A DNA stretch of 33,538 nt, from the NCBI GenBank assembly GCA_015654985.1, contig JAATFW010000010.1, forward strand, positions 1 to 33,538, given 5' to 3'. This document shows positions 1 through 8,640 of the stretch, piece by piece. The stretch is from Sphingobacteriales bacterium. Lineage in GTDB: Bacteria > Bacteroidota > Bacteroidia > Sphingobacteriales > Sphingobacteriaceae. Both the position numbers and the translations under genes were made by a program. Position 1 is the stretch's first letter, and each line of letters begins with the position of its first letter. The notes beneath the pieces are model-generated. The model saw nothing but the letters and a program-made list of their open reading frames with translations. It was not told the origin of the DNA and searched no databases.

Positions 1-2093
1 TATTTGCTATAAAATGCATAGTTGTCTTTCGGAGCATTTCCACTCTGCCCGTAACCGGCCCTTAAACTGAGATCGCTGATAAACTTAAAGCGCTGCATAA
101 AGGGTTCTCCGGAAACCCTCCAGCGGGTTGATATTGCAGGAAATAAGCCATACCTGTTATCAAGGCCAAACTTGGAATTTCCATCTACCCGCAGGGATCC
201 ATTAATGATATACCTGTCGAGATAGCTGTATTGCCCGTTTACCAAAGCTGCTACAGTCCGGGTTCTTCCCGCCGGAGCTGAGATATTTCTCTGGCGGGAA
301 GGATCCGAAGGATCCTGAAGTTCGACAGATGCAGAATTACTTGTTTGTTCCTGGTGCGTATTGCTTGTATTATCATTTGTCTGAAACATCAACAGGCCTG
401 AAAAGCTGTGTTTTTCAGACAATTTTGGTGTATACATAAAACTCGTCTTTGTCTGAATTCCAAATTTATCGGCATCTCCATCATACGCACTGTTAACCAC
501 AGTTTCGCTAATTGGCCTGCCTGTTGCAATTTGAGGTAAAAAGGACTTGTTCTTTGTACTCTTAATATCAAACTGCACGTCAAACATTGCTTTAAAAACA
601 CTGGGCTTAAGATCATACTGGATGGCAAATACCGGCATGATCCGTTCCTCTGTAACTCTGTTCTTTGCATTATTAAGCATTGCCACCGGATTATAAGTTC
701 CACTGTACGACCCCTGAATATTCTCAACAGGAGATAAATAAACTCCTGTATTATTTCCCTGGGCATCATATTCATACACACCCATATTCGGCATTTTTCT
801 ATAGGCTACATCCCTGGTCTCATCAAGGTAGGTTTTATCAGTGGCTGTATGTGTATAGGAAAGGTCCGTCCTGAATCTTATCCTGTCAGAAACATTATAA
901 TCCAGGTTAATCTTTGTCGAAATTCTACCCAATCCTGTTCCTATTGAGGTACCGGTTTCTCCGAGATATCCAACCGAGGCATAATACCTCGCCTTTTCTC
1001 CGCCCCCGTTCATTGATATGTTATGGTCCTGTTTATATCCCGTTCTGGTAATTTCCGAGATCCAGTTTGTATTATTACTGTAGTTATAGTAATAATATGG
1101 ATCGCTTGGATCATACTGAAATTCTTTTACAGTTTCAGTATTCAGGGGAACGCCATTACGGTTCATAAAAGCTTCGGGAATAAGCATAGAAAACTGGTTT
1201 CCAGTGAGCATTGGAATCGGACTTGGTTGTTTTTGCATCGTTCCCCTGAGCGTATAAGTAACCTGGGGTTTCCCCAGTCTCCCGCGCTTGGTATTTATTA
1301 TCAGCACACCGTTTGCAGCCCTTGAACCCCAGACTGCAGTAGCAGCGGCATCCTTGAGCACACTGATATCCTGTATATCTGCCGGAGAAATATTCAGCAG
1401 GGTTGCATATCCCTGTTCGTCGGCGGTTCCGAAATTGAAATCTTCGGGAACATCCGTATCATAAGGCATTCCGTCGACTACAATGAGAGGATCAGTAGCC
1501 CCGTTGATCGTTGAAGTCCCCCTGATCCTGATCTGCATGCCAGCTCCGGGATCTCCCGACATAGCGGCAATATCAACGCCGGGTAACCGCCCCTGCAAAG
1601 CCTGATCAATTGATGCTGAAGACATTTCCTCCAGATCTTTGGCATTAATACGTGCTACGGCAGAGGTTGAATTTCTGGCATCAATTTGTAAAAGACCATT
1701 ACCGGCTGGTTTCCGGGCGGTAATGGCTACTTCGGTTAACTCATTGCTGCTTGCTTCTAATTGTATATTGATGGTAGTCCTGCCGCTGATATTCAGCACT
1801 ACCGTCTTATATCCAATCAGAGAAAAAGATATTCTGTTGTTTGGATTAGAAATTTTCAGCACGTAATTCCCGTCAATATCAGTTGAAATTCCACCGATGG
1901 TACGCTTTTCATTGTCGAGTTCTACTACTGATGCGCCTATTACCGGCTGTTTATCTCCCTTGTCAGTTACCTTCCCTCTCACTACAGCTACTGCAGCCGG
2001 TTTTGTCTGCGCCCGGGCATTTTGAATACCGGATACTATCATCAATATAAAAACCAGGCAGCAGAGAGAAAAATCTGTCAATATTTTCTTCAT
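1..2093 (-). CDS. SusC/RagA-type TonB-dependent outer-membrane receptor, 3' end cut by window edge
   Basis: The ORF track omits this gene because it has no stop inside the window, but the minus-strand frame is open for 697 codons from the ATG at 2091-2093 down to base 1. It begins with a hydrophobic signal peptide (MKKILTDFSLCC...ARAQ). A carboxypeptidase-regulatory-like domain follows (VRGKVTDKGDKQPVIGASV), then the TonB plug (GRLPGVDI, IRIRGTSTINGATDPLIVVD, LKDAAATAVWGSRAANGVLI), then the start of the barrel. The SusC-typical motif GYGQSGNAP lies at the cut end. No STN domain is present, unlike the receptor at 8641-12063, so direct sigma/anti-sigma signalling through it is unlikely. SusC proteins import glycan fragments with a SusD lid; the SusD partner would be expected just beyond the left edge. 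It lies 24 nt after the fasciclin gene, so the two are probably co-transcribed. Confidence 0.93.
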   Translation of the reverse strand, partial: MKKILTDFSLCCLVFILMIVSGIQNARAQTKPAAVAVVRGKVTDKGDKQPVIGASVVELDNEKRTIGGISTDIDGNYVLKISNPNNRISFSLIGYKTVVLNISGRTTINIQLEASSNELTEVAITARKPAGNGLLQIDARNSTSAVARINAKDLEEMSSASIDQALQGRLPGVDIAAMSGDPGAGMQIRIRGTSTINGATDPLIVVDGMPYDTDVPEDFNFGTADEQGYATLLNISPADIQDISVLKDAAATAVWGSRAANGVLIINTKRGRLGKPQVTYTLRGTMQKQPSPIPMLTGNQFSMLIPEAFMNRNGVPLNTETVKEFQYDPSDPYYYYNYSNNTNWISEITRTGYKQDHNISMNGGGEKARYYASVGYLGETGTSIGTGLGRISTKINLDYNVSDRIRFRTDLSYTHTATDKTYLDETRDVAYRKMPNMGVYEYDAQGNNTGVYLSPVENIQGSYSGTYNPVAMLNNAKNRVTEERIMPVFAIQYDLKPSVFKAMFDVQFDIKSTKNKSFLPQIATGRPISETVVNSAYDGDADKFGIQTKTSFMYTPKLSEKHSFSGLLMFQTNDNTSNTHQEQTSNSASVELQDPSDPSRQRNISAPAGRTRTVAALVNGQYSYLDRYIINGSLRVDGNSKFGLDNRYGLFPAISTRWRVSGEPFMQRFKFISDLSLRAGYGQSGNAPKDNYAFYSK

Positions 2094-2117
2094 GTTCTGT
2101 TTATTAAATTTAGGTTA

Positions 2118-4304
2118 TTACAAATTGGGTTTCAGAAACCCGTCGATTTGGTGAATAACCGCATTATTAGAAAGGTTATTACTTTTGGAGACTATAACAT
2201 TTACTGATGCACCTGTCATATCTCTAACCTGCATATTATTCGGCTGATTCGTTACAGTCACCTGTGCAGTTTCTCCCCGCTCATTTTGAAATAAAGTAGT
2301 AAACCCACCATCTTTCTTACCATCAGGAACAACTATTGCTTTCTGAATGATATGGTACCTTATAAAATTGGTAACCTTGTCCTTATCCTCCTGAGCCGAC
2401 GGATTTTCTGCCGATGGAAGATATCCGAGAGCGACAGCCTGATTCATTGCTGCATTTGTGGGCACAAACAGAGTATAAAGGGATCCGGATGTAACGCCTA
2501 AAATCTCACCGGTGGTTTTATTATATCCGACTGAGTTATTGAGATAATTAAAGAATTTAGAAAAGTCGGATCCGCTTTGAGAGGCAAGCTCCTGAAGATC
2601 CAGGCCTATTCCTTTCGAAGCATCTAATAAAAGCCGGTCAATATAGTAAACGGTGCCATTAGATGCGGTCTTCTGTGAGGTGATTGCTGCCTGCTCGCTC
2701 TTTTCCTGGTTCCCTTTAGAATATACCGTATTATTATTATACTTGATATACTCTCCGCCGTAAGTTTCTGTTATTCCGCTTCCGCTGAGGCTTTTAATGT
2801 CATCATTAATAAGGTGCAGGTTGAGAATTCTGTTAAGTTTGGTCCACGCATTGGTACCTGTAATGGTGGTACCACCTCCTGGAGGTGCATATTCCCACCT
2901 GTTTGCATCGAGGTTATAAGTAAACCCAGCTGCTTTTACTGCATCATCTGATACGAGGAACAAGGTATATTTAAGATTTGTATTTATAACCGCGGGCTTA
3001 AGGGAAACTGATAAAGCGCGGGTCATTAAAGAATAGCTGGGATCCAGATAAGCTTTTCCGAAAACGGAACTGAAGACATTTGCTTCCTGCACTTTATTGG
3101 TTCCATAGAACACTCCGTTACTAAGTACCTTTTTGTCTACAACATCTGCGTCAGGATCAAATAAAGCTCCTTGCCCCTGACTGTTCAGTGTTGACGAAAA
3201 CTTGCTCGGCCATACCGTTGTAGCCCACATATGGGCATTCAGAAAATCATAAATAACTTCTGCGGGCAACTGGTCAAGAGAAATATAATGTTCGAGTAAA
3301 ACGTCATTAAGATACTTGGTCAGGGCATCATTGGTTGGAGCAAACATTGAGAAGCCATCGCCCTGAGCATCATTGTCAAAAAGCTTCAAAAAGTTCTCGT
3401 TGTTTGGGGAATAAGATAACCCTGCGTTAAATACTTTTACAAGTACATTTTCGGTGGTACCACTTATTTCCTGATATTTTGAAGTGGCGTCAGCATTGGA
3501 AAGATAAGAGACCATAAACTTGTCGTATATGTCCTTAAATTTTGAGTAGGCAGTATTTTGAGCCAGGTATTCGTCTATGTTAGGCAAGGGCTCTATAACA
3601 GAATTGATTTCGTGGATCACTCCATTCTCTGCTACAATATCTTTATTGACTACTTCTGATTGAGCAACATTAAAACCTGTATAATTAGACGAAGGATAGA
3701 AAAATTTATAATCGTACGATGAAAGACCCTTACTTGTGAAATATGAATCCATGAAGTAGGGCAAATATTTGTTATTGTTATCCGCCTTTACATAATACAG
3801 GCCCGAAGCATTATTATTCCTGTTAGAAGCCATTACCATCTGAGGCTGATTATTAACTTCCAATTGTTCTGCCCCTTTATAATAAGTAGTCCGTCTTTTA
3901 AATGCCTTTCCCGGGTCCCATCCAATGGGAGATTGAACATCAGCAAGATGGTCGGTCTTAAAGGCATTATATACCAGCGAATACTTTACAATGCCAGTGG
4001 CTTCCTCTTCTCCTATTTCACTTGCATTGTTTATGCCCTTTTGCTGAAAGTACTTTTGAAATGCTTCATCATTGGGAGCAAAGATGGTCCAGTAACCTGC
4101 CTGGCCCAGGATATCCTTGTATCCGGCTTTATCAATGCAGGTAAGAAAACTGTTAAAATTCTTTCTGGCTTGTAATTGTTGATATATTGGTTCAGCAAGC
4201 CAGTCGGGTCTTCCGTAAAAATCATCGAATTCTTTCTTGCGACAATCCGAGAACAGAAGAACTACTGATGAAAACACAGCAAGCATTAGTATAACTCTCT
4301 TCAT
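2118..4304 (-). CDS. Lipoprotein with four fasciclin (FAS1) repeats
   Basis: 728 aa. The N-terminus MKRVILMLAVFSSVVLLFSDC is a signal peptide with a loose Bacteroidota lipobox (Cys21), so the protein is probably surface- or periplasm-anchored. Four FAS1 repeats can be read from the paired motifs: TIFAPNDEAF/NGVIHEINSV (about residues 38-245), FSMFAPTNDAL/NGVFYGTNKV (about 250-415), YTLFLVSDDAV/NGTVYYIDRL (about 415-570) and YTLFVPTNAAM/NAVIHQIDGF (about 575-728). FAS1 domains generally act in adhesion or binding; in Bacteroidota such proteins are often encoded beside susC/susD pairs, where their role is not settled. It is the first gene of a unit with the downstream SusC (24-nt gap). The substrate cannot be deduced. 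Confidence 0.88.
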   Translation of the reverse strand: MKRVILMLAVFSSVVLLFSDCRKKEFDDFYGRPDWLAEPIYQQLQARKNFNSFLTCIDKAGYKDILGQAGYWTIFAPNDEAFQKYFQQKGINNASEIGEEEATGIVKYSLVYNAFKTDHLADVQSPIGWDPGKAFKRRTTYYKGAEQLEVNNQPQMVMASNRNNNASGLYYVKADNNNKYLPYFMDSYFTSKGLSSYDYKFFYPSSNYTGFNVAQSEVVNKDIVAENGVIHEINSVIEPLPNIDEYLAQNTAYSKFKDIYDKFMVSYLSNADATSKYQEISGTTENVLVKVFNAGLSYSPNNENFLKLFDNDAQGDGFSMFAPTNDALTKYLNDVLLEHYISLDQLPAEVIYDFLNAHMWATTVWPSKFSSTLNSQGQGALFDPDADVVDKKVLSNGVFYGTNKVQEANVFSSVFGKAYLDPSYSLMTRALSVSLKPAVINTNLKYTLFLVSDDAVKAAGFTYNLDANRWEYAPPGGGTTITGTNAWTKLNRILNLHLINDDIKSLSGSGITETYGGEYIKYNNNTVYSKGNQEKSEQAAITSQKTASNGTVYYIDRLLLDASKGIGLDLQELASQSGSDFSKFFNYLNNSVGYNKTTGEILGVTSGSLYTLFVPTNAAMNQAVALGYLPSAENPSAQEDKDKVTNFIRYHIIQKAIVVPDGKKDGGFTTLFQNERGETAQVTVTNQPNNMQVRDMTGASVNVIVSKSNNLSNNAVIHQIDGFLKPNL

Positions 4305-4555
4305 ATATAATTTGGTATTTTATTGGGTAATTATTGGTTACTTCTGTTAATATGATTCCCTTTATATTCCCGGAGTAATAAAACTCCATGAGATTATAAT
4401 GAAACACTTATGCATCTAATACATTAATCCAAACAGAATCCGGAGGAGGGAAAAAATGGCTGAGCGTAAATTTTCTTTTCATATTTTATTTAATAATTGG
4501 TTAAAACTTTCTTTCTGCTTTAACTACTGATATAGCAGATCAACTGGTTAATGAT

Positions 4556-4601
4556 CTAAGATATAAAGCGCCGAAACTGTCTGCAACCTGTGGCATCCTG
4601 C
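4556..4601 (-). promoter_or_regulatory. Putative promoter of the FAS1-susC unit with shared 21-bp element
   Basis: In transcript orientation the element GCAGGATGCCACAGGTTGCAG (4601-4581) contains a -33-type TTG (4586-4584), followed after exactly 20 nt by TATCTTAG (4563-4556), one mismatch from the Bacteroidota -7 consensus TAnnTTTG. CAGG occurs twice, 10 nt apart, on the same face of the helix. The same element precedes the PL22-like gene and the ECF sigma gene. The sequence match is directly seen; the regulatory role is inferred. Confidence 0.6.
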
Positions 4602-4892
4602 TTAACATAATATGTCAAAAAGACATTTAATTGCACTTAAACAGGGAAATCGGCCATTTATGATGTTGGAGCGCCCTTAAAGCCGGATACCTTAAGAATA
4701 GCAAACAAAATTGTTACAAAACAATATGTTCAAAAAAGCTTCAAACAATTTGCGCAATGTTATTTCATTTAAAAATCAACAGTTAACTGAAACCTCCGGG
4801 GCAGGCCTGCAGCATCGCGTTAATTTTCAGAAAACTTTTATTGCGCACCGGGAGGAACGTTTGGGATGTAAACGGGGGAAGAGGATATATAT

Positions 4893-4924
4893 AAGAGGCC
4901 GTCCAATATTTTGAACAGCCTCTT
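4893..4924 (-). terminator. Hairpin downstream of the PL22-like gene (weak terminator candidate)
   Basis: In transcript orientation AAGAGGCTGTTC and GGACGGCCTCTT pair over 12 bp (two G-U pairs) around the loop AAAATATT, about 120 nt after the PL22-like stop. No clean U-tract follows (ATATATAT), so a role as processing or transcription stop is only tentative. Confidence 0.4.
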
Positions 4925-5046
4925 GTTATTAATCCAGCTTCAGAAATGACAGGGGTTTAAGATATTTTCTAAAGTTGTTTAGTTATCTTATTGATCCGGA
5001 TTATATAAATCTGTTGCTTCTTAACCTGCTAAAGTTACTTCGGGTA

Positions 5047-6291
5047 TTATTTGTTAATACTAACAGCATAAATCTGTTCAGTGCCTTCAAAATTAGCCCT
5101 GAAAATAACCCATTTACCATCCGGCGAAAAATGGACGTTTGGTTCTAATTTATAATTATGCTTTTTCATATTCACCAGCCTCTCAGATTTAAACCGGTTT
5201 CCATCAGGCTTAAAAAGGTATATCCACATGCCATTTTCTGCTTTGGCAACCTGAGTAGGATTGCCGCCGTCTCCCGTAAATAAATTTCCGCCTTTAAAGA
5301 CATTGTAATGGATAGACCATTCGTCGCGGCTTAACTGAAATGAACGTTCTTTACCTGTATTAACATCGGTTCCTGCCAGGTAAAAAGTTTCTCCGCGGGG
5401 TTTCTGCAGGTCGAACCATATGACCGACCCATCGGGGCTGAAAAATTCATGGCCCGCTATTTCCATATCCATAGATCGCTTATGCATCAGTTTTACCTCG
5501 CCACTGGCAACATTGATGGTCCAGATACGGTCAACTTTATGCCAGGGTCCCTCATGACAGAACATAAGCAACGAAGGATTTACCGGAGAAAACTGGACAT
5601 GACCCAACCAGGTATTTTCTGTATGAATTTTTTTTAATTCACCTGTTTTAATAGTTACAGTAAATAAGGTGTTGGGTAAATGCGCATCATAAATCCTGTT
5701 AAAATAGTCATGTTTTTCGGGATATTGCTTAGATATGTTTTTTTGTTCATCCGTAGCGTATGTGCCCGCCAGCATACTGGCATCAGCATTCAGCGTTGTA
5801 ATATTGGCTTTGAAATCTGCAGGAAAAACGTATACCAGCCTTATTTTCTTAGTAGTAGCAGATACCGCAAATACACTATCCCCGGTTTGATAAAAAACCT
5901 CACCGGTTAAGGGGGAAACTATTTCTGCTCCCTTCCGTGAAGATGAATTGGTCAGGGCCGTTGTTTTCAGGGTATTCAGGTTAACGGTATAAACCTGCCT
6001 GTTCCCAGCCTCATCGGAGTGGAAAAAAGCCATCAGATCCGGCTTCAAAAAGGGGTTATTATGAAAATAGAAACTGGCGCTGCTTCCCGGTAAACGGGAT
6101 AAGCGGATGATCTTATGTCCGGTATCTTTATCAATCCACTCATTGGGCATTGGGCTCACGGAACCTGTTTCCAGTATTTTTTGTGATCTGGCAGCGCCGG
6201 CCAGCAATAACATGCCCGTCAGGCAGAGTACTAACTTATAATTTCTGAATGCTTTAGGGACTGCTGTCCTCCTGTTATTTTTAACTGTCAT
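5047..6291 (-). CDS. Secreted oligogalacturonate-lyase-like beta-propeller protein (PL22 type)
   Basis: 414 aa with an N-terminal hydrophobic segment (about 18-36, LVLCLTGMLLLAGAARSQ) that predicts export. The rest reads as a beta-propeller with repeated SPDG-type blade motifs. Signatures typical of oligogalacturonate lyases are visible: HVQFSP (231-236), CHEGPWHKVDRIW (245-257), GHEFFSPDG (280-288), IHYNVF (327-332) and LEPNVHFSPDGKWVIFRAN (382-400). PL22 enzymes cleave short unsaturated galacturonides by metal-assisted beta-elimination. The C-terminal ligand segment reads EPNVH here, and I cannot map the Gln/His ligands of characterised enzymes onto it with certainty, so substrate specificity is open. 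It is flanked by a terminator and its own promoter, hence probably monocistronic. The rhamnose operon nearby would fit a rhamnogalacturonan-like or other rhamnose-uronate substrate (inference). Confidence 0.75.
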   Translation of the reverse strand: MTVKNNRRTAVPKAFRNYKLVLCLTGMLLLAGAARSQKILETGSVSPMPNEWIDKDTGHKIIRLSRLPGSSASFYFHNNPFLKPDLMAFFHSDEAGNRQVYTVNLNTLKTTALTNSSSRKGAEIVSPLTGEVFYQTGDSVFAVSATTKKIRLVYVFPADFKANITTLNADASMLAGTYATDEQKNISKQYPEKHDYFNRIYDAHLPNTLFTVTIKTGELKKIHTENTWLGHVQFSPVNPSLLMFCHEGPWHKVDRIWTINVASGEVKLMHKRSMDMEIAGHEFFSPDGSVIWFDLQKPRGETFYLAGTDVNTGKERSFQLSRDEWSIHYNVFKGGNLFTGDGGNPTQVAKAENGMWIYLFKPDGNRFKSERLVNMKKHNYKLEPNVHFSPDGKWVIFRANFEGTEQIYAVSINK

Positions 6292-6330
6292 ACTTATGGA
6301 TATAATTGGTTTACTATCTTGAATCCTAAG

Positions 6331-6376
6331 TAAAGGTAATGGCGGGGCCTACCGGCTGCAACCTGCCGTATCCTGC
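6331..6376 (-). promoter_or_regulatory. Putative promoter of the PL22-like gene with shared 21-bp element
   Basis: In transcript orientation GCAGGATACGGCAGGTTGCAG (6376-6356) carries the -33-type TTG, then 20 nt, then TACCTTTA (6338-6331), one mismatch from TAnnTTTG. Transcription would start about 30 nt before the ATG at 6291. The element matches those at 4581-4601 and 14180-14200 at all fixed positions. Confidence 0.65.
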
Positions 6377-6543
6377 TTTTTATGTAACAATAATGAGTCA
6401 ATATTCAGCGATTTTATAGGGGCGATATTCTTTGAAGGTTCAGAAAAGGATAAGAGGTGCTTTTTATGGCTAAGAGCAAACTAAAAGCCCGAAGAATAAT
6501 ATACCATGAAACCATCATGGCTTTTGCGGATATTCAGACCAAA

Positions 6544-6590
6544 TGAAAAACAGTGCAATACCGGTATATAATATACCGGCATGCACTGTC
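6544..6590 (-). terminator. Intrinsic terminator after susD
   Basis: In transcript orientation ACAGTGCA-TG-CCGGTATA-TTA-TATACCGG-TAT-TGCACTGT forms two 8-bp stems with a small internal loop and is followed directly by TTTTTC. It sits about 25 nt after the SusD stop codon and ends the susC-susD transcript. Confidence 0.85.
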
Positions 6591-6611
6591 CAACAAACCT
6601 GGTTAACAACA

Positions 6612-8612
6612 CTACCAGTTAGGATTTTGTATTGCCTGCTTTTCGTCAGGAGTTAAAGCCTTTCCGTCTTTCTTTATTGCATCAAGGAAGCTTTGCGGGA
6701 TAGGCCGCAGATTATGTTTGTTTTCCAGCGGTTGCGCTTCATCATTAAATGCGGTGGCCCGGGCTACCAACGTTTTGCTACGGGCCAGATCTTCCCATCG
6801 CATCAGTTCTCCCATTAATTCCCTGGAGCGTTCGTTTAATATGAAATGAAGAAATTTATCTGCATCTGAAGATGCACCAACTTTATCGTAGAATTCACGG
6901 GTTGAATTGAAAATATCATTAGCACTGTTAATGTGGAGGTTAGGTAATGAACTTTCTGTTGTTGCCGTCATATTGTTAGATTCATAATAAGTATTTTTAT
7001 CAGAATATGAAACAAAGGCTGCAGTATTAGCTGCTGCATTATTCTTGTAAGCAACTCCACCGTCAACATACGCCGAACGATCCTCGCCTTCTTTATAAGA
7101 TGCACGATCACGAACCTTATTAATATAGGGTAAAGCTCTATCATATTGCCCCAAGCGCCCGTATGCTTCTGCTGCAATCAGATAAGTTTCTGCCAATCTG
7201 GCCAGAATTCCATCACGCCGGCCAAACTGGTTTGCCACATCGGCACGCGAGCCATCCATAAATTTAGAGAGAGCTACAAAACGGCTCACCACTGTGGGAT
7301 CTGTGGTGCTTATGTAACCAAAATTCCCATGGATACCTTTTAGACTTTCGCTCTGGCCACTGAAATATCTGACAAACATATGAGGCGCCCTATAATTAAT
7401 ATTGTCTGCAGTGTACCGGCTGTCGCCGGCGTTGTTCACAATATACAGAATTGATTCCTGCCCGCCGGCGAATTTAGGCTGCCCCACCAAAGCAGGAGTT
7501 GGAGCATATTGAGCAGTCCAGGCGGGAGCTGAAGCCGGCCTGTTACACAGATAGCGGGTTTTAAAACTCTTCCAAAAACGCGAATCATTAACACGGTCGT
7601 ATACATCCAGCGCATAATTGGTTGAGCGAAGACGCTGAAATTCCCTGTCGCCGGGAATATCACGCTGCATTCCGGCCATATTCTGGTATACCGAAGGATA
7701 GTATAAATGAACCTGGTTCCCATATCGTCCCTGGGTGGTAGTATTATCGGAAAACTGTGCCGACAAAATTATCTCGGGAAGTGTTTCGTTAGGACCATTC
7801 ACGGCTGTATAGTTCCACAGGTCACTGAAATTATCAGCTAATCGGTGGGGGCTGTTATTTATTACGTCATCGGCATATTTAATGGCATTTTCCAGATCGC
7901 TCTGCTTAGTAGCTCCATTCCAGTCGCTATATAACTCACTGGCACGATATAAGTAAACCTTTGCAAGAAAATGAGCAGCAGCCCATTTTGTAATCCGTCC
8001 GGTTTCTGCTGGTGCAGCAGGAAGTAAACCATACGCAGTAGTAAAATCACTTATAATCTGATCATAAACCTCCTGTGCAGTATTGCGGGGAAATTCAAAC
8101 TGAAGGGATGTAGATTGTGTTAGTTTTAAAGGAACGCCTCCAAATTGTTTTACCAGTTTAAAATAATCAAAAGCACGCATAAAATATCCCTCTCCCATAC
8201 GTGTATTTTTGTTTGCCCCATCTCCGTAATAAAGAGGGACATTCTCGATAACAATGTTTGCTGAGTTAATATTACCATACATGTTGTTCCACACAGAAGT
8301 AATGTCGCCCGTTTGGGAATTTAAATTAGCATCATACGAATTCCACATCTGCATGGTACGATCGCCACCCACACAAAACTCATCTACACCGTAGTTTGTT
8401 GTTGAGTAAGCCCACTCATAATTAAAATGAAACCTGAGGCTTTGGTACATCCCGGTTACCAACCCGTCAAGCCCCTCAGGAGTTTCGAAATCCTGTGTAC
8501 TCCTTGAAGTGACCAGGTCCTCCTTTAAAAAATCTTTTGTACAGGAAGATGGTAAAATCATACATCCTGCCAGTACGATAATGCTATATAATAATTTTGA
8601 AATACTGTTCAT
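6612..8612 (-). CDS. SusD/RagB-type glycan-binding lipoprotein
   Basis: The ORF track starts at 8654, inside susC, but the second Met (8612) gives a proper lipoprotein signal, MNSISKLLYSIIVLAGCMILPSSC (Cys24), and a 28-nt gap from the susC stop. The resulting 666-aa protein has the SusD N-terminal region (FLKEDLVTSRSTQDFETPEGLDGLVTG), the alpha-helical TPR-like core (GEGYFMRAFDYFKLVKQFGGVPL) and the C-terminal family motif (ILNERSRELMGELMRWEDLAR). SusD proteins cap the SusC barrel on the cell surface and bind the incoming oligosaccharide. Co-transcribed with the SusC at 8641-12063 and followed by a terminator. Confidence 0.95.
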   Translation of the reverse strand: MNSISKLLYSIIVLAGCMILPSSCTKDFLKEDLVTSRSTQDFETPEGLDGLVTGMYQSLRFHFNYEWAYSTTNYGVDEFCVGGDRTMQMWNSYDANLNSQTGDITSVWNNMYGNINSANIVIENVPLYYGDGANKNTRMGEGYFMRAFDYFKLVKQFGGVPLKLTQSTSLQFEFPRNTAQEVYDQIISDFTTAYGLLPAAPAETGRITKWAAAHFLAKVYLYRASELYSDWNGATKQSDLENAIKYADDVINNSPHRLADNFSDLWNYTAVNGPNETLPEIILSAQFSDNTTTQGRYGNQVHLYYPSVYQNMAGMQRDIPGDREFQRLRSTNYALDVYDRVNDSRFWKSFKTRYLCNRPASAPAWTAQYAPTPALVGQPKFAGGQESILYIVNNAGDSRYTADNINYRAPHMFVRYFSGQSESLKGIHGNFGYISTTDPTVVSRFVALSKFMDGSRADVANQFGRRDGILARLAETYLIAAEAYGRLGQYDRALPYINKVRDRASYKEGEDRSAYVDGGVAYKNNAAANTAAFVSYSDKNTYYESNNMTATTESSLPNLHINSANDIFNSTREFYDKVGASSDADKFLHFILNERSRELMGELMRWEDLARSKTLVARATAFNDEAQPLENKHNLRPIPQSFLDAIKKDGKALTPDEKQAIQNPNW

Positions 8613-8640
8613 GATATTTTCATTTAAATGTTTCCGTATA

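Larger units (their letters stand above)
4305..5046. other. Intergenic region (742 nt) between the PL22-like gene and the FAS1 gene
   Basis: No convincing gene. It holds the shared 21-bp promoter element (4581-4601) with a -7-like box (4556-4563), which implies a leader of roughly 240 nt before the FAS1 start, and a hairpin (4893-4924) downstream of the PL22-like gene. The plus-strand ORF 4711-4914 (67 aa) shows no recognisable domain or signal and overlaps the hairpin. I see nothing else. Confidence 0.6.

Noticed and set aside
389-781. 130-aa minus-strand ORF in the track
   Set aside because: It lies in another frame inside the SusC-like gene, which is open across the whole of 1-2093; its composition has no domain signal.
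4711-4914. 67-aa plus-strand ORF in the large intergenic region
   Set aside because: No recognisable domain, signal peptide or promoter, and its end runs into the hairpin at 4893-4924; probably chance.
4455-6485. Two similar short plus-strand starts, ATGGCTGAGCGTAAA (4456) and ATGGCTAAGAGCAAA (6465)
   Set aside because: The peptides diverge after a few residues and end within about 25 codons; their distances to neighbouring promoters differ, so the resemblance looks accidental.
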